64,000 nt of DNA from Brevundimonas sp. 357 (GCF_003938605.1 NZ_RHWX01000016.1:33260-97259); one strand, 5' to 3'. Positions 17,295-31,253 are shown, counted from the stretch's first letter. Program-made: numbers and translations. The notes: generated from the letters alone by a model not told the origin.

Positions 17295-17298
17295 TCCG

Positions 17299-17667
17299 AT
17301 GATCGGCGCCATCGCCCTGCTGCTCGTCTGCCAGTTGGCGGGCGAGGTGATCCACCGGCTGACGGGCCTGCCCCTGCCGGGGTCGGTGATCGGCATGGTG
17401 CTGTTGCTGGCGTGGCTGGCCCTCGTTCCGAGGGAGCGGCTGACGCTGACGCAGGTGACGGGCTGGCTGACGGCGCATCTGTCGATCATGTTCGTGCCCG
17501 CCGCCGTCGGTGTGATGGAGGAGGGGGCGATCCTGTCGCGCCATGGCCTCGGTATCGTCGTGGCGGTGGCGGTTTCCACCCTGCTGACGCTGGCGGTGAC
17601 GGCGCTGGTGTTCCGCGCCGTGGCGCGGCGGGGTGAGGCGGGCGACGAAGAAGAGGGCGTGTCGTGA
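17299..17667 (+). CDS. CidA/LrgA family holin-like membrane protein
   Basis: A 122-residue protein with four hydrophobic helices and the motif GLPLPGSVIGMVLLL near residue 24, characteristic of CidA/LrgA. In Staphylococcus these proteins control murein hydrolase export and cell death; in other bacteria they have been linked to pyruvate transport. It overlaps the LrgB gene at GTGA (17664-17667), so both are translated together. Confidence 0.88.
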   Translation: MIGAIALLLVCQLAGEVIHRLTGLPLPGSVIGMVLLLAWLALVPRERLTLTQVTGWLTAHLSIMFVPAAVGVMEEGAILSRHGLGIVVAVAVSTLLTLAVTALVFRAVARRGEAGDEEEGVS

Positions 17668-18356
17668 GCGGTCTGATCGCGACGCCTCTGCTGTGGCTGG
17701 CGGTGACGCTGGTGGTGTTCGAAGCGGCGGATATCCTGTCGCGGCGCAGCGGGCGTCATCCGTTGTGCCATCCGGTGCTGCTGGCGACCCCGGTGCTGAT
17801 CGGAATCCTGCTGGCGACGAAGACGCCCTATCCGACCTACGCCGAGGCGACGCAGGTGCTGGGCTTCCTGCTGGGACCGGCGGTGGTGGGGCTGGCCGTG
17901 CCGATCTGGGCGCAGCGGGCGACGATCCGGCGGTTGGCCAAACCGCTGACCTGCGCCCTGCTGGCGGGGGCCGCGACAGCCATCTTCAGCGCCGTGGGCA
18001 TCGTCTGGCTGTTCGGCGCGCCGGCTGAGATCATGGCCTCCATCGCCCCGCGCGCCACGACGACGCCGGTGGGGATGGCTGTGGCCTCTCAGTTGGGGGG
18101 CATACCGGCTCTGGCGGCGGTGATCGTGCTGATGTCGGGGGTGTTCGGGGCGATGACGGCGACGCCGCTGCTGAACCTGCTGAAGATCAGGGACTGGCGG
18201 GCGAGGGGCTTTGCGGTCGGGGTGTCGGCGCACGGCTTCGGGGCGGCGCGGGCGTTTCAGGTGGATCCGACGGCGGGCGCCTTCGCCAGCCTGGGCATGG
18301 CGCTGAACGCCGTGGCGACGGCGACCATCCTGTCGGTTGTGGCCGGTCTGATTTGA
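17664..18356 (+). CDS. LrgB family membrane protein
   Basis: A 230-residue polytopic protein and the partner of LrgA/CidA. Motifs typical of LrgB are present: HPLCHPVLLATP near residue 32 and the region APRATTTPVGMAVASQLGG near residue 127. The start is GTG, overlapping the lrgA stop codon. The pair probably forms one membrane complex. Confidence 0.9.
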   Translation: MSGLIATPLLWLAVTLVVFEAADILSRRSGRHPLCHPVLLATPVLIGILLATKTPYPTYAEATQVLGFLLGPAVVGLAVPIWAQRATIRRLAKPLTCALLAGAATAIFSAVGIVWLFGAPAEIMASIAPRATTTPVGMAVASQLGGIPALAAVIVLMSGVFGAMTATPLLNLLKIRDWRARGFAVGVSAHGFGAARAFQVDPTAGAFASLGMALNAVATATILSVVAGLI

Positions 18357-18448
18357 GGCGCGCCCCTTGAAATAAGGCCATACGGCGCCCATCTGAAGAG
18401 CGTCGGCGGATGCGCCGCCGACCCCCTCACATCAGAAGGAATGCGCGG

Positions 18449-19432
18449 ATGAAGATGCGCAAGCTGGGCCGTAACGGCCCTGAGGTCTCGGCCGTCGGTC
18501 TGGGCTGCATGGGCATGAGCGCCTTTTACGGCGCAGCGGACGAGGCCCAATCCATTGCGGTGATCCACCGCGCGCTCGACCTGGGCGTCACCCTGTTCGA
18601 TACGGCCGAGATGTACGGCCCCCACACCAATGAAGTCCTGGTGGGCAAGGCGCTGAAGGACCGGCGCGACAAGGCCTTCATCGCCACCAAGTTCGGCATC
18701 AACCGGCAGCCGGACGGTTCGGCCGTCACCGACGGCTCACCCGCGAACGTGCGCCGCGCGGTCGAGGGCAGCCTCAGCCGTCTGGGCGTCGATCATATCG
18801 ACCTCTATTACCAGCACCGCATCGACCCCAATACGCCGATCGAGGAGACGGTCGGGGCGATGGCCGAGCTGGTGAAGGAGGGCAAGGTTCGCTTCCTTGG
18901 CCTGTCCGAAGCGGCGCCCGCCACCCTGCGCCGCGCCCATGCCGAGCATTCGATCACGGCGCTTCAGACCGAATATTCGCTGTGGAGCCGCGACCCGGAA
19001 GACGAGCTTCTGGGCGTGGTGCGCGAACTGGGCATCGGCTTCGTGCCCTACAGCCCGCTGGGCCGGGGCTTCCTGTCGGGCGAGATCAAGTCGATCGACG
19101 ATCTGGCGCCCGACGACTTCCGCCGTACCAATCCGCGCTTTGCGGGCGACAACTTCCAGAAGAACCTCGATCTGGTCGATGCGGTCGGCGCCATCGCGGC
19201 GGACAAGGGCGTGACGGCGGCGCAACTGGCCCTGGCCTGGGTGCTGGCGCAGGGAGAGGATCTGGTCCCCATCCCCGGCACGCGCCGGATCGCGACGCTG
19301 GAGCAGAATGCGGCGGCGGCGGACATCGTGCTGACGCCGGATGATCTGGCGCGGATCGAAGCCGTCTTCCCGCGCGGAGCGGCGGCGGGCGAACGCTACG
19401 CGCCCGGCGGCATGAGCTCGCTGAACCGCTGA
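18449..19432 (+). CDS. aldo/keto reductase
   Basis: A 327-residue NADPH-dependent oxidoreductase with a TIM-barrel fold. The catalytic tetrad is visible: Asp and Tyr in [13 protein letters not shown] (residues 51-63), Lys in IATKFG (near 77), and His in DLYYQHRID (near 117). The C-terminal cofactor site reads [18 protein letters not shown]. It belongs to the AKR group related to YajO/AKR13, whose substrates are broad aldehydes and ketones. The ATG at 18449 was chosen over a start 13 codons upstream, whose extra residues are not family-like. Confidence 0.9.
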   Translation: MKMRKLGRNGPEVSAVGLGCMGMSAFYGAADEAQSIAVIHRALDLGVTLFDTAEMYGPHTNEVLVGKALKDRRDKAFIATKFGINRQPDGSAVTDGSPANVRRAVEGSLSRLGVDHIDLYYQHRIDPNTPIEETVGAMAELVKEGKVRFLGLSEAAPATLRRAHAEHSITALQTEYSLWSRDPEDELLGVVRELGIGFVPYSPLGRGFLSGEIKSIDDLAPDDFRRTNPRFAGDNFQKNLDLVDAVGAIAADKGVTAAQLALAWVLAQGEDLVPIPGTRRIATLEQNAAAADIVLTPDDLARIEAVFPRGAAAGERYAPGGMSSLNR

Positions 19433-19436
19433 TGTG

Positions 19437-19475
19437 AAAACGCCTCCCTCGCGATCGCGGGGGAGGCGTTTTTCA
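19437..19475 (+). terminator. intrinsic terminator
   Basis: AAAACGCCTCCC pairs with GGGAGGCGTTTT around the loop TCGCGATCGCGG, followed by further T. It lies four bases after the aldo/keto reductase stop codon. Confidence 0.9.
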
Positions 19476-19515
19476 TGGCTGGATTGATGTTGAGGGCTGG
19501 TTGCTACCTTAGCTC

Positions 19516-19621
19516 CGCTCGTCCCGGCGGACGCCGGGATCCAGTAAGAGCCCCGCGCTCCACAACTGATTAATGTGGTTGAAGCCAAAGCACTGGGTCC
19601 CGGCGTCCGCCGGGATGAGCG
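19516..19621. repeat. 106-bp intergenic inverted repeat (GTCCCGGCGGACGCCGGGA core)
   Basis: Arms of 29 bases (19516-19544 and 19593-19621) with two mismatches enclose about 48 bp. It has the same layout as the elements at 23411 and 26401 but a different arm sequence. No gene is seen between 19476 and 19687. Confidence 0.85.
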
Positions 19622-19687
19622 GGAAGGGAAGGGGGTGACCAAGGCTCGACCCTAATCAGCCTCGTCATCGCAACCTGTGCGTGAGGC

Positions 19688-20110
19688 TTACTGAACGCGG
19701 GTCCAGGTCTGGGTCTTGCACAGGGGGGCGACGATGCAGCCGCGCAGGCGCAGGGTGTTGTCGTTGGTCAGGGTGATGGTTCCGCGATAGGTGCCGCCGT
19801 CTTCGGGGTTATAGACCGAGCCGCCGCGCCATTCGGTCGGGCCGCCGGTAAAGCCCGACAGCATCCGCAGGCCGCGCAGGGGGCGGGTCCGCAAGGACTC
19901 GTCCTTGTTGCGGGCGTCGCGCACGTTCGGATCGGCGCGGATGTGGCTGGAGGTGACGAGGACGCCGCACAGGGCCTGGCCGCAACGCTCGATGCGGACC
20001 TGGCCGCCGTTGGTCGGCGTCTGCCACAGGCCGGTCGTGTCGCTGGCAAGGGCCGGAGAAGCGAGGGCGGCGGCTGCGACGGCGAGCGCCGTCAGGACGG
20101 AGGTCTTCAT
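19688..20110 (-). CDS. DUF2147 family secreted protein
   Basis: A 140-residue precursor with a signal peptide (MKTSVLTALAVAAAALASPA, residues 1-22). The mature part starts with the family pattern TGLWQTPTNGGQVRIERC and ends with LRLRGCIVAPLCKTQTW, which fits the lipocalin-like DUF2147 domain. Four cysteines could form two disulphides. A longer in-frame reading upstream lacks the signal peptide at the right place, so ATG 20110 is preferred. The function is unknown; it is thought to act in the periplasm. Confidence 0.8.
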   Translation of the reverse strand: MKTSVLTALAVAAAALASPALASDTTGLWQTPTNGGQVRIERCGQALCGVLVTSSHIRADPNVRDARNKDESLRTRPLRGLRMLSGFTGGPTEWRGGSVYNPEDGGTYRGTITLTNDNTLRLRGCIVAPLCKTQTWTRVQ

Positions 20111-20292
20111 CGGCGTTTTCCTTCTGACGGATCGTTGAGGCGATCCCTTGGACGAAGGATGATCCGGGGTTCGGTCTGAAACAAGGCCGAAATTGTGAAC
20201 TTCACTCAATGATTACATGACCTTAGGTCAAGTTGATCGCGCTGCGGGCGCCTAAGGCGATGGATTCGGGCGTCTTTTGCGGGAGGCGTCGA

Positions 20293-20907
20293 TCAACCGC
20301 CGCGCGGGCGGCGGGGGCGGGTTCCGGTGTTGGAGCAGGGGGTGTAGCCGTCGCGCCAGATGCGGCCGGGCGTCAGGCGGCTGGCGTCGGCCAGGGCGCG
20401 GCAGTCGGCGGCCTGATGCACCTGCGCCGCCGCCAGGGCCACGGAGGCGCAGGCGAAGGCGTCCTCGGCGGCATCGTGGTGGCGGAAGGCGACGCCCAGT
20501 TCGGCGCAGACGTTGTTCAGCTTATGCGAGGGGAACTCGGGCCAACTGATCTGGGCCAACTTGACGGTGCAGAGGTAGTCGAACTCGGGATAGGTCAGGC
20601 CATAGTGGTCGCAGGTGTTGCGGATGACGCTGACGTCGAAGGCGGCGTTGTGGGCCAGCACCGTGCGGCCTTCGAGGCGCGGGGCGATGGCGGCCAGGAC
20701 GGCGGGGAATTCCTCGGCGTCCTCGACCTGTTCGGGGCCGATGCCGTGGAAGGCGATGTTGAAGCTGGCGAAACGCATCCCCGGCGGGCGGATGTAGTGG
20801 TGCTCGACGGACTCGATGACGCCGTCGTTGATCCAGGCCAGGCCGATGGAGCAGGGGCTGGCCCGCTGCTCATTGGCGGTTTCGAAGTCGATGGCGACGG
20901 CGTGCAT
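20293..20907 (-). CDS. DEDDh 3'-5' exonuclease (DnaQ-like)
   Basis: A 204-residue exonuclease domain protein. The acidic metal-binding residues are present: VAIDFETAN (Asp, Glu) at residues 4-12, the ExoII region VLAHNAAFDVSVI near residue 80, and ExoIII HDAAEDAFACA near residue 145, with the histidine of DEDDh. It could proofread or trim DNA or RNA; related stand-alone domains resemble the polymerase III epsilon chain. It starts 15 bp after the ligA stop, so it is co-transcribed with ligA. A GTG start 12 codons upstream would overlap ligA. Confidence 0.85.
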   Translation of the reverse strand: MHAVAIDFETANEQRASPCSIGLAWINDGVIESVEHHYIRPPGMRFASFNIAFHGIGPEQVEDAEEFPAVLAAIAPRLEGRTVLAHNAAFDVSVIRNTCDHYGLTYPEFDYLCTVKLAQISWPEFPSHKLNNVCAELGVAFRHHDAAEDAFACASVALAAAQVHQAADCRALADASRLTPGRIWRDGYTPCSNTGTRPRRPRGG

Positions 20908-20921
20908 TACGAGATCATGTT

Positions 20922-23369
<2,448 letters not shown>

Positions 23370-23410
23370 CTAGAGAGCAGGGGTGTGGTCGCTGGCCTCA
23401 TTGCCCGCTC

Positions 23411-23523
23411 GTCATCTTCGGGCTTGTCCCGAGGATCCAGAGACTCAGGCCTTTCTTGGCGCGCGTCGAGCGTTAGTGTCGGGCGTCGTGTTTATGGATC
23501 CGCGGGACAAGCCCGAGGATGAC
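23411..23523. repeat. 113-bp intergenic inverted repeat (CTCGGGCTTG...CCCGAGGAT type)
   Basis: Arms GTCATCTTCGGGCTTGTCCC-type (23411-23439) and its near-complement (23495-23523) enclose 55 bp. It lies in the ligA/M28 gene interval. It shares its arm sequence with the element at 26401-26564. The interval 23262-23590 holds no other visible feature. Confidence 0.85.
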
Positions 23524-23590
23524 GACATCGAAGAAGCCGATGGGAGGGGAAGCCTTTCGTCGTCACATCGTTCACCTGCCGGAGCCCTCC

Positions 23591-24556
23591 ATGCGTCCTG
23601 TCCTCGTCAGCCTGTCCGTGATCGCCGCCGCCCTGACGCTGGCCGCCTGTGAGACGACGACCGTCCCGGCCGCGTCGGAAACGCCCGCCGTCGCCGCCGC
23701 CTCGGCCGATTACGCCCAGTTGATGGAGGATCTGCGCATTCTGTCGGCCGACGACATGCAGGGCCGCGACACCGGCTCGGAAGGCGGGGCCAAGGCGCGT
23801 GAATACATCGTGGCGCGACTGGAGGCGCTGGGCGTCCAGCCCTCGCCGATGGGGCGTCTGCAGCCGTGGGAGATGCAGGGCCGCACGCGCGAGGGGACGA
23901 AGACCTACAGCGGGACCAACATCATCGGCGTGATCCCCGGCACGCGCGTGGCCGACAAATACATCGTGGTGACGGCCCACTATGACCACGTCGGGGTCAA
24001 CGACGGCCAGATCTACAACGGCGCGGACGACAACGCCTCGGGCGTGGCGACCATGCTGGAGCTGGCCAAGCGGCTGAAGGCCAATCCGCCCGAGCACAGC
24101 GTGCTGATCGTGGCGCTGGACGGCGAGGAGCGGGGACTGCTGGGCGCCAAGCATTTCGTCGAGGCGCCGCCGGTGCCGCTGCATGCGATCGCGATGAACC
24201 TGAACTTCGACATGACGGCGCGGGCCGACAGCGACGGGAAGCTGTGGGTGACGGGGACGTATCAGCATCCCTATTTCCGCCCGGTGCTGGATCAGGTTCC
24301 GGCGCGCCGGAACGTGGCCCTGGCCTTCGGCAAGGACACGCCTGAGGACAAGGGCGCCGACAACTGGGTCGAGGCGTCGGACCACGCCGCCTTCCACCGT
24401 GCAGGCCTGCCGTTCCTCTATTTCGGCGTGAACTACCACACGGACTATCACCGCCCGAGCGACGACTTCGAGAAGGTCAATCCGGCGGTGTTCCAGGACT
24501 CGACGGAGCTGGCGATCAGCGGCTTCCGAGCGCTGGACCGGTGGCTGGATCAATGA
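23591..24556 (+). CDS. M28 family metallopeptidase, lipoprotein
   Basis: A 321-residue zinc peptidase, probably an aminopeptidase, exported and lipid-anchored: the signal ends in the lipobox LTLAAC (Cys near residue 19). Zinc ligands and catalytic residues appear in order: VTAHYDHVG, GADDNASGVA, LDGEERGLLG and HTDYHRPSDDFE. The protease-associated domain of some relatives is absent. The ATG at 23591 places the lipobox correctly; a start 24 codons upstream does not. The next gene overlaps it at ATGA. Confidence 0.88.
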   Translation: MRPVLVSLSVIAAALTLAACETTTVPAASETPAVAAASADYAQLMEDLRILSADDMQGRDTGSEGGAKAREYIVARLEALGVQPSPMGRLQPWEMQGRTREGTKTYSGTNIIGVIPGTRVADKYIVVTAHYDHVGVNDGQIYNGADDNASGVATMLELAKRLKANPPEHSVLIVALDGEERGLLGAKHFVEAPPVPLHAIAMNLNFDMTARADSDGKLWVTGTYQHPYFRPVLDQVPARRNVALAFGKDTPEDKGADNWVEASDHAAFHRAGLPFLYFGVNYHTDYHRPSDDFEKVNPAVFQDSTELAISGFRALDRWLDQ

Positions 24557-25071
24557 AGCGCGGGTTGATCGCGGCCGTCCTGCTGGCGGGCGTCGTGGGG
24601 CTGGCCGCCTGCGACCGCGGCGCGACGCCCGACAAGACGGCGCAGGCGGCCGCCTTCAAGCACGATCTGCCCGAGGACGTGTCCGGTTACTACATCCCCA
24701 CGACGGCGGTGCAGGTGGGCGACTGGCGGCTGCATCACCTGTTCATGGGCCAGGTTCCCGACTTCATGAGTTGGCGCGACGGTCAGCGGACGACGGGCTT
24801 TGCGCCGATCATGATGGAGTTCGAAGCGGGCGATAAGGCGCGGCGCACGCGGCTGATCCCGACGGCTTATGACGTGACCGAGGACCGTGTGCGCTTCCAG
24901 GCGACGTCGGGGGAGCTGGGGGCGGTGTCGTTCGAGGGAAGGCTCGACCAGGATGCGCTGGCGAAGGCGCGGCGCAATCTGGGAGATCAGGGCGTGGTCC
25001 TGAAAGGGACGATGAAGGTCGGGGGCCGGACCTTCGACGGGGTGTCGATGCGGTGGTGGGCGGGGGACTGA
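24553..25071 (+). CDS. hypothetical lipoprotein (172 aa)
   Basis: An uncharacterised protein with a signal peptide and lipobox (VVGLAAC, Cys near residue 21). The mature part contains a Trp/His-rich stretch (VGDWRLHHLFMGQ) and the segment FEGRLDQDALAKARRNLGDQG. No known family is recognised. Its ATG overlaps the stop codon of the M28 peptidase gene, so the two are translationally coupled, and both are exported. Confidence 0.75.
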   Translation: MKRGLIAAVLLAGVVGLAACDRGATPDKTAQAAAFKHDLPEDVSGYYIPTTAVQVGDWRLHHLFMGQVPDFMSWRDGQRTTGFAPIMMEFEAGDKARRTRLIPTAYDVTEDRVRFQATSGELGAVSFEGRLDQDALAKARRNLGDQGVVLKGTMKVGGRTFDGVSMRWWAGD

Positions 25072-25094
25072 TCCCCCGCCGCTGATACCGATCC

Positions 25095-25559
25095 TTAGGC
25101 GACGGTCGCCTTGACGATCTTGCCCGGCGCGCGCGGGGGCTCGCCCTTGGGCAGGGCGTCGACGTGATCCATGCCTTCGATCACTTCGCCCCAGACGGTG
25201 TACTGGCCGTCCAGGAAGCGGGCGTCGTCGAAGCAGATGAAGAACTGCGAGTTGGCGCTGTCCGGGTTGGCGGTGCGAGCCATGGAGCAGACGCCGCGGA
25301 CGTGCGGCTCCTTCGAGAATTCCTGCTTCAGGTTCGGCTTCTTCGAGCCCGAGGTGCCGGTGCCCGTCGGGTCGCCGCCCTGGGCCATGAAGCCCGGAAT
25401 CACGCGGTGGAAGACCACGCCGTCATAGAAGCCTTCCTTGGCCAGATCGGTGATCTGCTTGACGTGGTTGGGCGCCAGGTCGTCGCGCAGCTTGATGACG
25501 ACGTTGCGTTCTTCGCCGTCGCCGGTGTCCAGGGTGAAGGTCAGGGTTTGGTCGGCCAT
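25095..25559 (-). CDS. ppi: peptidylprolyl cis-trans isomerase, cyclophilin type
   Basis: Accelerates proline isomerisation during protein folding. The 154-residue domain has the cyclophilin signature: FYDGVVFHRVIPGFMAQGGD (residues 43-62), catalytic Arg in FHRVI, and NSQFFICFDDARFLDGQYTVWG (residues 102-123). There is no signal peptide, so it is cytoplasmic. It is convergent with the lipoprotein gene and divergent from rlmE. Confidence 0.95.
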   Translation of the reverse strand: MADQTLTFTLDTGDGEERNVVIKLRDDLAPNHVKQITDLAKEGFYDGVVFHRVIPGFMAQGGDPTGTGTSGSKKPNLKQEFSKEPHVRGVCSMARTANPDSANSQFFICFDDARFLDGQYTVWGEVIEGMDHVDALPKGEPPRAPGKIVKATVA

Positions 25560-25639
25560 CGGGCGCTCCTTGAGGTTATGCGAGCCGGAATTGTGCGCGG
25601 GTCATAGCGGCTGAACGCCGTCAGGGCTATGTGGGAAGC

Positions 25640-26362
25640 ATGAGTGAAGACGAAAAGCCCGCCGACAAGCCGCAGGAACGCCGCCGCATGGTGCGCCTGC
25701 CCACGGGCGGCACGGCCTCGGGCCGCAAGGTCGGCCAGAAGATCAAGACGGCCGACAAGAAGTCGCTGTCCAGTCAGGCGTGGATCAAGCGTCAACTGTC
25801 GGACGAGTGGTCCGATCGCGCCCGCGCCGAGGGCTGGCGCAGCCGCGCGGCCTTCAAGCTGATGGAGATCGACGACAAGTTCCGGCTGATCCGGCACGGC
25901 TCGCGGGTCATCGACCTGGGCGCGGCGCCGGGCGGCTGGGTGCAGGTGGCGCTGGATCGCGGCGCAGCGGCGGTGGCGGGCGTGGACCTGCTGATGATCG
26001 AGCCGATTCCGGGCGCGACGCTGATTCAGGCGGACTTCACCGATCCGGGCGTGGATCAGCAGATGCTGGACGCCATCGGCGGGCCGCCGGACCTGGTGCT
26101 GTCGGACATGGCGCACAATACGGTCGGTCATCGTCAGACGGACCACCTGAAGATCATCGCCCTGATCGAGATCGCGGCCGACTTCGCCATCCGCACCCTG
26201 CGGCCGGGCGGGAATTTCGTGTCGAAGAACTTCCAGGGCGGCGACGCGGGCGGGGTGCTGACGCGCCTGCGCGAAGAGTTCGAGACGGTGAAATACGTGA
26301 AGCCCGAATCGAGCCGCAAGGGCAGCGCCGAGGTGTTTCTGGTGGCGCTGAACAAGCGGTAG
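25640..26362 (+). CDS. rlmE: 23S rRNA 2'-O-methyltransferase RlmE (FtsJ/RrmJ)
   Basis: Methylates U2552 of 23S rRNA. The 240-residue protein has the K-D-K-E catalytic pattern: Lys in SRAAFKLMEID, SAM motif VIDLGAAPGGWVQVA, Asp in DLVLSDMAHNTVG, Lys in FVSKNFQGGD and Glu in the C-terminal sheet. The N-terminal region is longer and more basic than in E. coli (GTASGRKVGQKIKTADKK). The ATG at 25640 with GGAAG upstream is preferred over a GTG three codons earlier. Confidence 0.92.
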   Translation: MSEDEKPADKPQERRRMVRLPTGGTASGRKVGQKIKTADKKSLSSQAWIKRQLSDEWSDRARAEGWRSRAAFKLMEIDDKFRLIRHGSRVIDLGAAPGGWVQVALDRGAAAVAGVDLLMIEPIPGATLIQADFTDPGVDQQMLDAIGGPPDLVLSDMAHNTVGHRQTDHLKIIALIEIAADFAIRTLRPGGNFVSKNFQGGDAGGVLTRLREEFETVKYVKPESSRKGSAEVFLVALNKR

Positions 26363-26400
26363 GGCGCTGGCCCACTGTCTTTCCGCCCGTAAACAATCGC

Positions 26401-26564
26401 CGTCAGCTCTCCCACACGCCGTCATCCTCGGGCTTGACCCGAGGATCCAGCGCGGCGACGCGCTCATCCTTGCCGACTTCACGCAGACGGAAGGCTCGAT
26501 CCTCGGGTCAAGCCCGAGGATGACGGCGGTTATTCGAGGATGACGGCGTGTGGGAGAGCTGACG
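26401..26564. repeat. 164-bp nested intergenic inverted repeat
   Basis: Outer arms of 30 bases (26401-26430 and 26535-26564) are perfect inverted copies. Inside, another pair (26421-26447 and 26498-26524) is also perfect. The inner unit has the same core as the element at 23411-23523. The interval 26363-26642 holds no gene. Confidence 0.9.
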
Positions 26565-26642
26565 GCGTTTGGGAAGGTTGCCGCGTGTAGGACTGACGAC
26601 GGCGCCTTGAGGGCGCGGCGTGGGCGTGGCTGACGGCGTCGG

Positions 26643-28804
<2,162 letters not shown>

Positions 28805-28810
28805 CCTGAT

Positions 28811-28845
28811 CCGCTCCCGGCCCCGGTCGGGAGCGGTTTTGTTTT
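28811..28845 (+). terminator. intrinsic terminator after guaB
   Basis: CCGCTCCCG pairs with CGGGAGCGG, followed by TTTTGTTTT. Confidence 0.92.
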
Positions 28846-28869
28846 GGGCTAGTGGAACAGGAGACGGGC

Positions 28870-29268
28870 GTGACGACTGAACTCACCTATCTGGCGGCGA
28901 CGCTGGTGCTCGCCCTGGTCCAGATTCTGCTGCCCGCCTTCGCCCGGACGCGCGAGTTCGGCCTGTCGTGGAACGCCGGGGCGCGGGACACGACGCCCGA
29001 GGCGCGCAGCCCTGTCGTCGGCCGTCTTGAGCGGGCGCAGGCCAATCTGTTCGAGACCCTGCCGCTGTTCATCGGCGCCGTGCTGATTGCTCAGGTCGCT
29101 GATCGAACCGGCGCGCTGACGGCCTGGGGCGCAGGCCTCTACTTCTGGGCGCGCGTCGCCTATATCCCGCTGTACGCCCTGGGCGTTCCCTATATCCGGT
29201 CGCTGGTGTGGCTGGTCTCGCTCGCGGGACTGGCCATGTGCCTTCTGGCCCTTTTCATCCGAGTCTGA
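28870..29268 (+). CDS. MAPEG family membrane protein
   Basis: A 132-residue four-helix membrane protein of the MAPEG (membrane-associated eicosanoid and glutathione metabolism) group. The family segment ERAQANLFETLPLFIGAVLIA lies near residues 58-78 (a conserved glutamate and Asn-x-x-Glu). The GTG at 28870 with AGGAG upstream is preferred over a GTG six codons earlier. Bacterial members are uncharacterised. It ends one base before the next gene. Confidence 0.82.
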   Translation: MTTELTYLAATLVLALVQILLPAFARTREFGLSWNAGARDTTPEARSPVVGRLERAQANLFETLPLFIGAVLIAQVADRTGALTAWGAGLYFWARVAYIPLYALGVPYIRSLVWLVSLAGLAMCLLALFIRV

Positions 29269-29269
29269 T

Positions 29270-30565
29270 TTGACCCCAGCCGCCCGCCTGGCCGCCGCCG
29301 CCGCCATCATCGACAGCATCTCGCAGGGCCGCCAGCCCGCCGACGCCGTGCTCAAGGCCTGGAGCCAGCAGAACCGCTACGCCGGTTCGGGCGACCGCCG
29401 CGCCATCGCCGAGCGCGTGTATCAGGTGCTGCGCGCGCGCGGCCGCCTGTCGGCCTTCATGGGCGGGCGTCAGGACGGACGCGCCCTGATCGTCGGCGCC
29501 CTGTCGGTGCTGGACGGCGCGACGCTGGAGGAGATCGAAGGCCTCTACAACGGCGAAGGCTATGGCCCGCGTCCCCTGTCCAAGCATGAGCGCGGCCGCG
29601 TCATGGCGGGCGAGGACGCAGTCGATCTGGCCGAGGTCGCCCTGCCGGACTTCGTGACGGCGGACCTGAAGGCGGTCCACGGCGACCGCTGGCGCGAAGA
29701 GGTCGAAGCTTTGAGCGGTCGCGCGCCGGTGGACCTGCGGGTCAACTCGCTTCGCGCCACGATGGAGGAGGTCGAGACCGAACTGCGCGACGCCGGCCTG
29801 TCGCCCCAGCGCACGGAGCTGTCGGGCTGGGGCCTGCGTCTGGAGGCCGAGCCTGCGCCGAACGTGCAGCCGCTGGACGGCTTCCAGAACGGTCATTTCG
29901 AGATTCAGGACGAGGCCAGCCAGGTCGTCGGCTGGCTGTCCGGCGCCTTCCCCGGCGCGACGGTGGTGGACTATTGCGCGGGCGGCGGCGGCAAGACGCT
30001 GGGTCTGGTGCAGGCCATGCAGGGGCAGGGATCGCTGATCGCCTGCGACGTCTCGGCCAAGCGTCTGGACAATGTGAAGCCGCGCCTGGCCCGCGCCGGC
30101 GTGGAGGCCGACCTGCGCCTGCTGGGTACGAACGGCGGCGGGGTCGAGGATCTGAACGGTCAGGCCGATGTGGTGCTGGTCGACGCGCCGTGCTCGGGCT
30201 CGGGCGCCTGGCGGCGTCGGCCGGAGGACAGCTGGAGGCTGACGGCTGAGGAAGTGGCTCGTCTGCACGCGCTGCAACTGCGCATTCTCGGGCAGGCGAC
30301 CAAGCTGGTGCGGCCGGGCGGTCGTCTGGCCTATGTCACCTGCTCGGTGCTGGGCGCGGAGAATGAGGCGACCGCCGCCGCCTTCGAGGCCGCGCACCCG
30401 GACTTCAAGCCCGTCCCCGTCGCCGATGCGGCGCACAGCGCGGACCTGACCGAGGCGGGGCGCGAGCGCCTGACCGCCCTGGCGCAAGGAAACCGCCTGC
30501 GTCTGTCGCCCGCCGCGACCGGCACGGACGGCTTCTTCATCGCCCTGTTCGAGCGCGCTTCGTGA
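29270..30565 (+). CDS. RsmB/NOP family RNA cytosine-C5 methyltransferase
   Basis: A 431-residue protein. The N-terminal NusB-like helical domain (residues 1-140) precedes a class I methyltransferase domain with motif I DYCAGGGGKTLGL (near 225), catalytic-loop DAPCSGSGAWRRRPE (near 305, cysteine of motif IV) and TCSVL (near 355, cysteine of motif VI). The two-cysteine pattern indicates C5-methylation of a cytosine in rRNA. Whether it is RsmB itself is not certain. It starts at TTG, immediately after the MAPEG gene, and overlaps the next gene at its stop codon. Confidence 0.88.
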   Translation: MTPAARLAAAAAIIDSISQGRQPADAVLKAWSQQNRYAGSGDRRAIAERVYQVLRARGRLSAFMGGRQDGRALIVGALSVLDGATLEEIEGLYNGEGYGPRPLSKHERGRVMAGEDAVDLAEVALPDFVTADLKAVHGDRWREEVEALSGRAPVDLRVNSLRATMEEVETELRDAGLSPQRTELSGWGLRLEAEPAPNVQPLDGFQNGHFEIQDEASQVVGWLSGAFPGATVVDYCAGGGGKTLGLVQAMQGQGSLIACDVSAKRLDNVKPRLARAGVEADLRLLGTNGGGVEDLNGQADVVLVDAPCSGSGAWRRRPEDSWRLTAEEVARLHALQLRILGQATKLVRPGGRLAYVTCSVLGAENEATAAAFEAAHPDFKPVPVADAAHSADLTEAGRERLTALAQGNRLRLSPAATGTDGFFIALFERAS

Positions 30566-31253
30566 GGCTGGAGCGTTATGGGGCCGTCACGGTCCTGCCG
30601 GTGATGGCGGCCCCGGCGGAATACGGCGAGCACCTGCGCGCCCGCATCGACCCGTTGATGACCGGCATCGGTCCGGTCGAGGGGGCGGTGGCCCTGACGG
30701 CGGCGCTGGCGCGGCTGGAGGCGCGGGGAGAGGCGCCGGACCTGATCCTGTCGCTGGGATCGTGCGGGTCGCGCGTGTTGGATCATGCGGCGGTCTATCA
30801 GGCGTCGTCCGTGGCCTATCGCGACATGGACGCCAGCGCGCTGGGCTTCCCCAAAGGCGTGACGCCGTTGCTGGACATGCCCGCCGTCCTGCCGCTGCCG
30901 TGCCCCATTCCCGGCGTGCCGACCGCGCGTCTGTCGACCGGCGGGAACGTCGTCTCGGGCGCCGCCTATGACGCCATCGACGCCGAGATGGTGGACATGG
31001 AGACGTGGGCGCTGGTCCGCGCGGCCCAGACCTTCGGCCTGCCGCTGGTCGCGCTGCGCGGGGTGTCGGACGGCAAGGCCGAGCTGACGGGCCTGCACGA
31101 CTGGACCTCGACCCTGCATCTGGTGGACGAGAACCTGGCTGGCGCCATCGACGGCCTGATCGCGGTGCTGACGGATCACGGCCTCTCCGCCCTTGAAATT
31201 CCGGCCCTTCAGGGCCAAACCCTCGCCCAATCGCTCGCCCCGGATTCGACCTC

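Noticed and set aside
15414..18392. A 992-codon frame opposite the aminopeptidase and lrg genes
   Set aside because: It mirrors known genes and is rich in Arg/Gln/His runs typical of antisense reading in high-GC DNA.
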